From Stenotrophomonas aracearum (GTDB lineage: Bacteria > Pseudomonadota > Gammaproteobacteria > Xanthomonadales > Xanthomonadaceae): a DNA stretch of 64,000 bases. This document shows positions 45,020-52,758 of this stretch, piece after piece. The translations under genes and the position numbers were made by a program. Every line of letters starts with the position of its first letter. Within the stretch, counting starts at the first letter, position 1. The stretch covers positions 1,871,001 through 1,935,000 of the forward strand of contig NZ_CP115543.1 in NCBI RefSeq assembly GCF_031834615.1, read 5' to 3'. The notes beneath the pieces were generated by a model. That model was not told where the DNA came from and did no database searches. It saw only the letters and a program-made list of their open reading frames with translations.

Positions 45020-45964
45020 TCAGGCCGCCTCGGCGACCTTTCGGAGGCGGTCGAGGACGAAATCCGCCAATTCATGCGGGGAATATTTCGCTACGAAGGC
45101 GTTCGCGCCCACGCGTTCGACCATGGCGTTGTTGAATACGCCCGACAACGACGTGTGCAGCAGCACGTACAGGCCGGCCAGGCCGGGGTGGCGACGGATT
45201 TCCGTCGTCAGGGTGTAGCCGTCCATGGCCGGCATTTCGATGTCCGAAATGACCATGGCGTACCGCTCGGCCGGGTTTTCGCCGGCGGCGTGGATCTGCA
45301 GCAGGTGGTCCAGCGCCTGCTTGCCGTCCGAGAGCAGGGTCGCGCCCACCCCCAGCTGGTCCAGCACGCTGCGGATCTGCTGGCGGGCCACGCGTGAGTC
45401 GTCCACCACCAGTACCTGCAGCTGCGGGCCGTCGGCTGACAGCGCCATCGACGGGTCCAGCACCGCCTCGCCGCGCACCTGGGCGATGTCGGCCAGCACG
45501 CTTTCCACGTCGATCACCTGGATCAGCTCGCCCTGGAAGCGGGTGACGGCAGTCAGGTAGCTCGATTCGGCGCCCAGCTCCGGCGGCGGGTGGATGTCTT
45601 CCACCGCGATGTTGACGATGCGCTCCACGCCGCTGACCAGGAAGCCCTGGATCGAGCGGTTGAACTCGGTCACCACCAGGTAGCCCGGCGCCTTGTCCGC
45701 GTCCGGCTCACGCTCGGGGTGGCCGATCGCCAGGCCCAGGTCCAGCACCGGCACCGAACGGCCGCGCACGTCGGCCACGCCGGCGAACTGGCCGGGCAGG
45801 CCGGGCACCTGGAACAGGTCCGGGCGGCGCAGGACTTCCTGCACCTTGAACACGTTCACGCCAAAAAGCTGACGTCCGCCAAGGCGGAACAACAGCAGGG
45901 CGAGGCGGTTGTGGCCAGCCAGGCGCGTGCGCTGGTCGATGCGGTTGAGCAGGTCATGTGACAT
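45020..45964 (-). CDS. cheV: Chemotaxis coupling protein CheV
   Basis: A CheW-receiver fusion of 314 residues that couples chemoreceptors to CheA. The CheW domain covers about residues 15-165 (RQLFGVNVFKVQEVLRRPDL); the C-terminal receiver (about 180-305) holds LVVDDSRVARQQI and acceptor Asp in MVISDIEMP. The ATG at 45964 is used; the longer upstream frame is unlike CheV. It is divergent from flgA, and a poor sigma-54-like site lies at 46044-46057. Confidence 0.94.
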   Translation of the reverse strand: MSHDLLNRIDQRTRLAGHNRLALLLFRLGGRQLFGVNVFKVQEVLRRPDLFQVPGLPGQFAGVADVRGRSVPVLDLGLAIGHPEREPDADKAPGYLVVTEFNRSIQGFLVSGVERIVNIAVEDIHPPPELGAESSYLTAVTRFQGELIQVIDVESVLADIAQVRGEAVLDPSMALSADGPQLQVLVVDDSRVARQQIRSVLDQLGVGATLLSDGKQALDHLLQIHAAGENPAERYAMVISDIEMPAMDGYTLTTEIRRHPGLAGLYVLLHTSLSGVFNNAMVERVGANAFVAKYSPHELADFVLDRLRKVAEAA

Positions 45965-46017
45965 GGAGACGGTATCGGCGCGACTGGCATTCCCTTGAGG
46001 GGTCGGTGAACGCGTCA

Positions 46018-46034
46018 TCGGCACGCCGCTTGCA
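46018..46034 (+). promoter_or_regulatory. Sigma-54 promoter of flgA(MN)
   Basis: TCGGCACGCCGCTTGCA: -24 GGCACG and -12 TTGCA exact, correct spacing. It lies 34 bases upstream of the flgA start. Confidence 0.87.
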
Positions 46035-46067
46035 TGACCCTGCGCAATGCCTGTTCCCGGAGCCGCC

Positions 46068-46730
46068 ATGCGTATCTATAGTCTCGCCCTGCTCATCGTC
46101 GCCGCCGCGCTGGCCGCCGCGCCGGTGCACGCCGCCGGCGGCTGGCAGCCGGTGGAAAGCATCCGCGCCGCCGCACTGTCCACGTTGCCGGCCGGCAGCG
46201 AGGGCGACACCACCTTGGACTCGGCCCTGCGCCTGCCGGCCTGCGGCCAGGGGCTGGTCGCACAGCCCACCGGCACCACCACGGTCGAGGTCAGCTGCCC
46301 GGATGCCGGCGGCTGGCGCCTGTTCGTGCCGGTGAAGGTGCGGCGCAACCAGGCGGTGCTGATCCTCAACCGGGGCATCGCCGCTGGAGAAACCCTGACG
46401 GCGGCCGATATCACCACTGCACAGCGTGACGTGGCCCGTATTGCCGGTGCCGCGCTGGCCGACCCGGCCGTGGCGGTGGGGCGGGTGGCGCGGCGCACGT
46501 TGAGTGCCGGCAGCCTGCTGTCGGCCAATGATCTGGTCGCCCAGCGTCTCATCCGACGTGGCGACAGCGTGGCCCTGGTCTCCCGCTATGGCGGGGTCGA
46601 GGTCCGCGTGGCCGGCAAGGCGCTGGCCGATGCCGGTGAACATGAACGCGTGTCGGTCGAGAATCTGTCGTCACGCAAGGTAGTACAGGGTACGGTGGCG
46701 GCCTCCGGCGACGTAATTGTGACGCGCTGA
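46068..46730 (+). CDS. flgA: P-ring assembly chaperone FlgA
   Basis: Periplasmic chaperone for P-ring formation, 220 residues, with a signal peptide (about 1-22, ending PVHA) and the C-terminal SAF-like domain (ILNRGIAAGETLTAADI, VGRVARRTLSAGSLL). The ATG at 46068 has GGAG upstream and an in-frame ATG seven codons earlier is rejected. It begins a plus-strand flgA-M-N run. Confidence 0.95.
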   Translation: MRIYSLALLIVAAALAAAPVHAAGGWQPVESIRAAALSTLPAGSEGDTTLDSALRLPACGQGLVAQPTGTTTVEVSCPDAGGWRLFVPVKVRRNQAVLILNRGIAAGETLTAADITTAQRDVARIAGAALADPAVAVGRVARRTLSAGSLLSANDLVAQRLIRRGDSVALVSRYGGVEVRVAGKALADAGEHERVSVENLSSRKVVQGTVAASGDVIVTR

Positions 46731-46753
46731 CCACTCCAACCCGTAAATTTTCC

Positions 46754-46780
46754 TAAAGATGGCGGCCGTGGTGCCGTTAT
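46754..46780 (+). promoter_or_regulatory. Sigma-28 (FliA) promoter of flgMN
   Basis: TAAAGATG, 11 bases, GCCGTTAT. It lies in the gap between flgA and flgM, 33 bases upstream of flgM, so flgM can be read from both sigma-54 (through flgA) and sigma-28, as in enteric bacteria. Confidence 0.87.
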
Positions 46781-46812
46781 CCCTTGTGAACCGTAACTCC
46801 CAGGACATCACC

Positions 46813-47115
46813 ATGAGCCAGAAAATCGACGGCAACCTGCAGGCGCCCACCCTTCTGCGCAGCATCGCGCCGGGTAACAAGCCCAGCGTGAGCACCGATG
46901 CCCCGGCGCGCCCGGTGGAAGCGGCCGACAGCCTGCGGCTGACCGGCGAAGCCACCACCCTGCAGGCCATGCAGCGAGAGCTGAGCACCGCCCCGGCCAT
47001 CGACGCCGGCCGCGTGCAGGCCGTGCGCGAGTCGCTGCAGAACGGCACCTACAAGATCAACCCGGACGCGATCGCCTCGCGCATGCTCGAGCTGGACCAG
47101 CAGCTGCAGGGATGA
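46813..47115 (+). CDS. flgM: Anti-sigma-28 factor FlgM
   Basis: A 100-residue inhibitor of FliA, secreted once the hook is complete. The ATG at 46813 gives MSQKIDGNLQAP; the C-terminal half (VRESLQNGTYKINPDAIASRML) is the sigma-binding signature. It overlaps flgN by 4 bases. Confidence 0.95.
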   Translation: MSQKIDGNLQAPTLLRSIAPGNKPSVSTDAPARPVEAADSLRLTGEATTLQAMQRELSTAPAIDAGRVQAVRESLQNGTYKINPDAIASRMLELDQQLQG

Positions 47116-47450
47116 AGCTGGCCATGAGCGAGCCGCTGCAGCGCCTCAGCGATGCCCTGGACGTCGAACGCCAGGCATTGGTGGAGCATGACGTGCAGTC
47201 GCTGATCCGCGCCACCAGCGCCAAGCTCGACGCGCTGCGTGCGCTGGAGCAGGTGCTGCCGGTGGGGCAGCAGGAGCGGCTGCAGGAGCTGGCCGAACGC
47301 AACCGCGCCAACGGCGTGCTGCTCTCGCGCCGCCGCCGCGAGGTCAACTGGGCGCTGCGCCAGCTGGGCCGCAGCGAAGAATCTTCGGCGTACGACGCCA
47401 AGGGCCAGTCCAGCACCCTGCATACCCGGCGCCCGCTCGCGGTCGCCTGA
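47112..47450 (+). CDS. flgN: Hook-junction chaperone FlgN
   Basis: A 112-residue helical chaperone for FlgK and FlgL. The charged helices (DALDVERQALVEHDVQSLI and LQELAERNRANGVLL) fit the family. The start overlaps flgM (ATGA). Confidence 0.9.
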   Translation: MKLAMSEPLQRLSDALDVERQALVEHDVQSLIRATSAKLDALRALEQVLPVGQQERLQELAERNRANGVLLSRRRREVNWALRQLGRSEESSAYDAKGQSSTLHTRRPLAVA

Positions 47451-47502
47451 GCGGTCAACACGGATATAGTGGGCGCTCTGTTCCAGCGGCCCCGATCCGA
47501 CC

Positions 47503-48744
47503 GTGACCCTGTCTTCTACGTTTGTCACCGCACCGCTGCCCCCGCAGCCGGTCCTGCTTGCGCTGTTCGAGCGCATCAACGAAGGCGTGCTGCTGTTCCG
47601 CGAAGACGGAACCGTGGCCGTGGCCAATGCCACCGTACGGGCGATGCTCGGCCAGGCGGAAACCGATGGCGACGCCGAAGCCGGTTCCGGGCTGGACCCG
47701 GCCAAATGGCTGCGCCAGCTGCTGCCGCCCGACGCGCTGGAACACGCGCGCCAGCACGGTCACTGGAACGGCAGCCTGCCAGTCGGCGAGCGCATGGTCA
47801 TCGTGCACCTGTACGAGCAGGAAGATGCCGGCCGCCGCCATTACCTGGCGCTGTTCCGCCGCATCGAAGGCCAGGAAGACTACGAACGCGAGCTGCAGCA
47901 GCGCCATGCCGAACTGCGCCAGGCCTACCTGCGCCTGAACGGCACCCAGGAAAAGCTGCTGCAGTCCGAGAAGATGGCCTCGATCGGCCAGCTGGCCGCC
48001 GGCGTGGCGCATGAGATCAACAACCCGATCGGCTACGTGCATTCCAACCTGGGCAGCCTGCAGGAATACCTGCGCAGCCTGTTCACCGTGATCGAAGCCT
48101 ACGAGCGCGCCCTGCGTGCGCCGGACCCGAAGGCGTTGATCCCGGAAATCGACGACATCCGCACCCGCTTCGACATCGACTTCATCAGCCGCGACCTGCC
48201 GCAGCTGATGGCCGAATCGCGCGAGGGCATCGAGCGGGTGACCCGGATCGTGCGCGACCTGAAGGACTTCTCGTATTCCGGCCGCGACGAGTCGTGGAAG
48301 CTGGTCGACCTGCATGCCGGGTTGGAGTCGACCATCAACATCATCTGGAACGAACTGAAGTACAAGGCGGAACTGAAGCGCGAGTTCGGCCAGCTGCCGC
48401 TGGTGGAATGCCTGCCGTCCGAGCTCAACCAGGTCTACATGAACCTGCTGCTCAACGCCGGCCACGCCATTGCCGAACGCGGCACGATCACCGTGCGCAC
48501 CGGCGTGGAGGGTGAGAACGTGTGGGTGGAATTCGAAGACACCGGCGGCGGCATTTCGCCCGAGCTGCGCCAGCGCATCTTCGACCCGTTCTTCACCACC
48601 AAGCCGGTGGGGAGCGGAACGGGCCTCGGCCTCTCCATTTCATACAGCATCATCAACAAACACCACGGCCGCATCGACCTCGACAGCACCCCGGGCGTCG
48701 GATCGACGTTCCGGTTGGTGCTGCCGATCAAGCAACCGCGTTGA
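47503..48744 (+). CDS. Sensor histidine kinase with N-terminal PAS-like region
   Basis: A soluble 413-residue kinase. The PAS-like region covers about residues 15-120, followed by a coiled coil and the H-box VAHEINNPIGYV with the phospho-accepting His at 170. The ATPase domain holds NLLLNAGHAI, DTGGGI and GTGLGL. The start is GTG at 47503; no ATG is well placed. It lies right after flgN and faces the GGDEF-EAL-receiver gene; a RavA-like partner for that protein is possible but unproven. Confidence 0.9.
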   Translation: MTLSSTFVTAPLPPQPVLLALFERINEGVLLFREDGTVAVANATVRAMLGQAETDGDAEAGSGLDPAKWLRQLLPPDALEHARQHGHWNGSLPVGERMVIVHLYEQEDAGRRHYLALFRRIEGQEDYERELQQRHAELRQAYLRLNGTQEKLLQSEKMASIGQLAAGVAHEINNPIGYVHSNLGSLQEYLRSLFTVIEAYERALRAPDPKALIPEIDDIRTRFDIDFISRDLPQLMAESREGIERVTRIVRDLKDFSYSGRDESWKLVDLHAGLESTINIIWNELKYKAELKREFGQLPLVECLPSELNQVYMNLLLNAGHAIAERGTITVRTGVEGENVWVEFEDTGGGISPELRQRIFDPFFTTKPVGSGTGLGLSISYSIINKHHGRIDLDSTPGVGSTFRLVLPIKQPR

Positions 48745-48750
48745 GGGCGA

Positions 48751-50508
48751 TCATTCGCCTTCCGGCGCCGGTATCGGCGCGGGTTGGGCGGTGTTGGCGC
48801 GACGCTGTTCCTCATGCGTCCGGAACGCCTGGTGGATGTGCTTGCGCAGCTCGTCATCGTTCCACGGCTTGGTCAGGAACCGATAAATCGCGCCGCGGTT
48901 GATCGCGTCGGTGACGGTGTTGAGGTCGGTGTAGCCGGACAGCACGAGCCGGATCGTGTCCGGGTACAGCATCTTGACCCGGCCCAGGAACTCGGTGCCG
49001 CTCATGTCGCTCATGCGCTGGTCGGACAGGATCACCTGCACGTCGTTGATCGCCAGCAGGTCGAACGCATCGCGCACGTTGCCTGCGGCCAGGATCCGGT
49101 AGCCGTCGCGGCGGAACAGGCGCACCAGTGAGCGCAGCACGTTCTCCTCGTCGTCCAGCAGCAGCAGGGTGCGGTCCGGGCGGGTTTCGGCAAACGCTTC
49201 CGGACGCAGGTAACGCCGGCGCAGGGTCATGCCCGCCGCGTCGGCCGACATCGGCTCGCCGAACAGGTAGCCCTGGAACACGTCGCAGTCGTTGCGGCGC
49301 AGGAAGCCGAGCTGCGCCTGCGATTCCACGCCGTTGGCGATCACGGTCATGCCGAGCTGGTGGCCCATGGCGATGATCGCGCGCGCGATCGCCGCCTCGC
49401 GGTTGCCGGCGGGTGCGCTCTTGATGAAGCTGCGGTCGATCTTCAGCTTGTCCACCGGGTACCGCACCAGCGCGCTCAGGCTGGAGTCGCCGGTGCCGAA
49501 ATTATCCAGGCTCAGGCTGATGCCCTCGTTGCGCAGGTTCACCAGCGTTTCGTGCACGAAGTTGACGTTGTTGGTCAGCGCGCTTTCGTTGATCTCCAGG
49601 GTCAGCATGTGCGCCGGCACGCCGGCCGCCTGCATCAGCGACATCACCTCGGCGAAGAAGTTCGGGCGCAGCAGCTGCAGGGTGGAAACGTTCACTGCGA
49701 TGGTGAAATCGTCGAAGCCCTGGTCGCGCCACAACCGGGCCTGCTTCAGCGCGCCTTCCAGCACCCAGGTGCCGATCTGCACGATGATGCCCAGCCGCTC
49801 GGCGGTACGCATGAAGCGCTCCGGCACCAGCATGCCCAGGGTAGGGGACTGCCAGCGCAGCAGCGCCTCCATGCCGACCACGTGCCCGTCGCGGGCGCTG
49901 ACCAGTGGCTGGTAGCGCAGCTTCAGCTCGCCATTGGGAATGGCGTCGACGATCTGCCGCGCGATGATGCTTTCGCTGTGGGCACTGGACGGCGTGTTGA
50001 CTGCATGGATGCGCACGGCGTTGCCGCCTTCGCGCGCGGCCTGGTACAGCGCATCTTCGGCGTGGTCGAGCAGGCGTGAGGTGTCGGTGGCGTGTTCCGG
50101 GCACAGGCTCACGCCGAGCTTGCCGGTCATGAACAACGTGTACGGCAGCACCGACAGCGGCAGTTCCAGCTGCTGGCGGATTTCTTCGGCCAGGTCGTCC
50201 GGCAGGGGCATGTCGGCCGCGCGCGGCACCGCGAGCAGGAATTCGTCGCTGCCATGCCGCCACAGCTTGCCGCGACCGCGCAGGTGGTGCTGCAGGCGCT
50301 GCGCGACCAGCACCAATGCCTGGTCGCCGACCTCCGCGCTCATGTTCTCGTTGACCGAGGCGAAGTGGTCGATATCCACGTGCATCAGCATCAGCGGCGT
50401 GCCGCCGGAGGCGGCCTCGGCCACCATCGCCTGCAGTTCGGGGTTGCCGGCGCCCAGGCGCGGCGGTGCGTCCTCGATGCTGACCAGGGGCAGGGAAGGG
50501 TTCCACAT
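48751..50508 (-). CDS. GGDEF-EAL-receiver response regulator, RavR-like, altered catalytic residues
   Basis: A 585-residue protein with the receiver at the C-terminus (about residues 445-560, acceptor Asp 496), an order known from RavR of Xanthomonas campestris. The GGDEF motif is degenerate (HGSDEF, 86-90). The EAL motif is kept (214-216) with N273, E305, D335, K356 and Q412, but the second Asp of DDFGTG is Asn 336 and the general-base Glu of AEGVE is Asn 392. This should weaken or abolish cyclic-di-GMP hydrolysis. It starts 3 bases after the PAS kinase gene, its likely partner. Confidence 0.9.
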   Translation of the reverse strand: MWNPSLPLVSIEDAPPRLGAGNPELQAMVAEAASGGTPLMLMHVDIDHFASVNENMSAEVGDQALVLVAQRLQHHLRGRGKLWRHGSDEFLLAVPRAADMPLPDDLAEEIRQQLELPLSVLPYTLFMTGKLGVSLCPEHATDTSRLLDHAEDALYQAAREGGNAVRIHAVNTPSSAHSESIIARQIVDAIPNGELKLRYQPLVSARDGHVVGMEALLRWQSPTLGMLVPERFMRTAERLGIIVQIGTWVLEGALKQARLWRDQGFDDFTIAVNVSTLQLLRPNFFAEVMSLMQAAGVPAHMLTLEINESALTNNVNFVHETLVNLRNEGISLSLDNFGTGDSSLSALVRYPVDKLKIDRSFIKSAPAGNREAAIARAIIAMGHQLGMTVIANGVESQAQLGFLRRNDCDVFQGYLFGEPMSADAAGMTLRRRYLRPEAFAETRPDRTLLLLDDEENVLRSLVRLFRRDGYRILAAGNVRDAFDLLAINDVQVILSDQRMSDMSGTEFLGRVKMLYPDTIRLVLSGYTDLNTVTDAINRGAIYRFLTKPWNDDELRKHIHQAFRTHEEQRRANTAQPAPIPAPEGE

Positions 50509-50511
50509 GAC

Positions 50512-52614
50512 TCAGTGTTCCAACGTATCGGGGGTGGCCACGCTGTCGCTGCGGTACGGCAGGAACAGGTCGACCAGGGTGCCGGCGCCGTGCGCCGACT
50601 CGATCTTGAGGGTACCGCCGGCGCTCTGCGCGCGCTCGCGCATCACGATCAGGCCCAGCCCGCGCGGGCCGTCCGGGTCGAAGCCTTCGCCGTCGTCGCG
50701 CACCTGCAGGTGCAGGCCATGGTCATGCACGTCATGCAGTTTCAGGTGCACCTGGCTGGCGCGCGCATGGCGCAGCACGTTGGTCAGGCTTTCCTGGGCA
50801 ATGCGGAAGCAGGCCTGCTCGATGTCGCCTTCCGGGCGGCGCGGCAGCGCGTCGATCTCGGCCAGCAGTTCGATCGGTGAGGAACGGAACAACACCCCGG
50901 CCTGCCAGCGCAGCGCTGCTTCCAGCCCCAGCGCGTCCAGCTGCGGCGGTCGCAGCAGGGTGGAGATGTCGCGCAGCTTGCCTACCGTGGTGTCGGCCAG
51001 CTGGATGATCTGCGCCAGGTCCTCGCCGCGCCGCTGCGGGTCGGTCTCGTCCTGCGCCGCATAGGCGGACAGCTTCATTGCGGTGATGGCCTGGCCGATG
51101 TCGTCGTGCAGGTCGCGGGAGATCGCCCGGCGTTCGTCTTCCTGCAGCGAGAACAGCCGCCCGGCCATCGCCTGCAGCTCGCGGTTGCTGGTTTCCAGCG
51201 CCTCGCGGATGCGTTCGGGTTCGCTCAGGTCGCGCACGATCAGCAGCTTGCAGTTGCGGCCGCCGTAACGCACATCGCCCACCGCCAGGCCGGCCTGGAA
51301 GCGCTCGCCATCGAGCCGGCGCATGCCGATCACCTCGGTGCCGCTGCTGGGCAGCGGAATGCTGGCGAACAGCTGCGCACGCACCCGGGCCAGGTCGCCG
51401 GCCACCACCAGCGCCGCCAGCGGTTCGCCGAGCAGGGTGTGCTGGCCATAGCCGAATTGGGCGGCGGCGCAGGCGTTGGCATACAGCACATGTTCCTCGG
51501 ACAGGATCACCACGCCGTCGGGCAGCACCCGCACCAGTTCGCGGAACTGTTCTTCGCGCTCGCGCAGCAGGCGCCGCGATTGCTCGCGCTCGGTCACGTC
51601 CTGCAGCGTGCCGACCACGAGCGGGCGGCCGGCGTCGCCGCTGCCCTGCTCGGCGCGCAGGTGCACCATCAGCGCGCGCCCGTCCATGGCCAGCAGCGGC
51701 AGCAGCACGTCGATCTGCACCTGCTCGCCGCGCATGTCCTGCAGCAGCTGTTCGGTGAGCGCGGCGGTGGCCGGGTCGGCCGGCACCAGCAATTCCTCGA
51801 AGCGGTGCCAGCGCCGCGCCTCGGGTGGGCGCCGGCCCAGCAGCTGGTAGACCTGGTTGGAGTAGCGGCCCAAGCCGGTAGCAGGGTCCACTTCCCAGGC
51901 GCCGATCCGCGCCATCTCGTGCGCTTCCTCGACCCGGTTCAGCGCCTGGTCGCGGCGCCGCAGCGCCTGGTCTTCGCGGGTGCGGTCGATGGCGATCAGC
52001 AGTCGCGCCGGGCGCCCTGCGTAGTCGAGGTAGTTGCTGCGCATCTCGATGCTGCGTGTCGTGCCGTCCTTGAGCTGCAGGTCGGCGGTGATCTCGCACA
52101 GCTGCCCGGGCTGGGCCCGGATCTGCTCCAGCTTGGCCGCCAGCGCGGGCTCGTCGCCGGGCGGCCACAGCGCTGTCATCGGCAGCGCGGTGAACTCCTC
52201 GCGGGTCCAGCCGAACAGGCTGCACGCGGCCGGGTTCACGTCCAGGATCTCCAGCGTGTCCAGGTCGTAGACCAGGATCGGGCCGGGGTTGCCTTCGAAC
52301 AGCTGGCGGTGGCGCTGCTCGGAGTGTTCCAGCTGCAGGTGGGTCTGCAGCACGTGGTGCGCCAGCGGGCGCAGCAGCAGGTAGATGACCGCGCCGCTGA
52401 GGATGACGAAGAAGGCGCCCTTGGCGGTCTGCCAGCGCGCGGCGGTGCCCAGGTCGGCGGTGAGCACCTGTACGGCCGCGTCGCTGCACAGGATCCAGAC
52501 CAGTGCCAGTACCAGGTAACCGAGCACCACCCGCCAGCGGTCGCGGCGCAGGGCGCGGGCGAGCGGGTGGTCACGACGATGCTGGGCAGGCGGGCCGGGC
52601 GGGGCGACAGGCAT
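50512..52614 (-). CDS. Three-PAS NarX-type sensor kinase, RavS-like
   Basis: A membrane histidine kinase of 700 residues from ATG 52614 (an ATG at 52686 would add 24). Two membrane helices (about 30-50 and 65-85) precede three PAS domains (about 100-215, 230-360, 375-480) and a HisKA_3 domain with RDLHDDIGQAITAMK, His at 503. A short HATPase domain ends with GLGLIVMRERAQSAGG. It is co-transcribed with the downstream GGDEF-EAL-receiver gene, matching the RavS/RavR arrangement in xanthomonads. Confidence 0.9.
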   Translation of the reverse strand: MPVAPPGPPAQHRRDHPLARALRRDRWRVVLGYLVLALVWILCSDAAVQVLTADLGTAARWQTAKGAFFVILSGAVIYLLLRPLAHHVLQTHLQLEHSEQRHRQLFEGNPGPILVYDLDTLEILDVNPAACSLFGWTREEFTALPMTALWPPGDEPALAAKLEQIRAQPGQLCEITADLQLKDGTTRSIEMRSNYLDYAGRPARLLIAIDRTREDQALRRRDQALNRVEEAHEMARIGAWEVDPATGLGRYSNQVYQLLGRRPPEARRWHRFEELLVPADPATAALTEQLLQDMRGEQVQIDVLLPLLAMDGRALMVHLRAEQGSGDAGRPLVVGTLQDVTEREQSRRLLREREEQFRELVRVLPDGVVILSEEHVLYANACAAAQFGYGQHTLLGEPLAALVVAGDLARVRAQLFASIPLPSSGTEVIGMRRLDGERFQAGLAVGDVRYGGRNCKLLIVRDLSEPERIREALETSNRELQAMAGRLFSLQEDERRAISRDLHDDIGQAITAMKLSAYAAQDETDPQRRGEDLAQIIQLADTTVGKLRDISTLLRPPQLDALGLEAALRWQAGVLFRSSPIELLAEIDALPRRPEGDIEQACFRIAQESLTNVLRHARASQVHLKLHDVHDHGLHLQVRDDGEGFDPDGPRGLGLIVMRERAQSAGGTLKIESAHGAGTLVDLFLPYRSDSVATPDTLEH

Positions 52615-52758
52615 GGGGCGCGACAGGTCCGGGGTCGGAGGGGCGCTCCATAGTAGTAGGTGCGGCCCCTTCGGCGCACGCGGCACTCAACTATCGGCGG
52701 CATCCGCCGCTAACGATTACGTTCCCGGCTGTCGGGTGCGTTATCGGAGTCATACCGC

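Noticed and set aside
46044..46057. Sigma-54-like sequence before cheV (minus strand GGGAACAGGCATTGC)
   Set aside because: The spacing fits but the -24 box is poor and it overlaps the much better flgA promoter on the other strand.
52690..52725. GCCGATAG on the minus strand upstream of the RavS-like gene, resembling a sigma-28 -10 box
   Set aside because: The nearest -35-like TAAT is two bases too far away and the box is part of a GCGGC palindrome.
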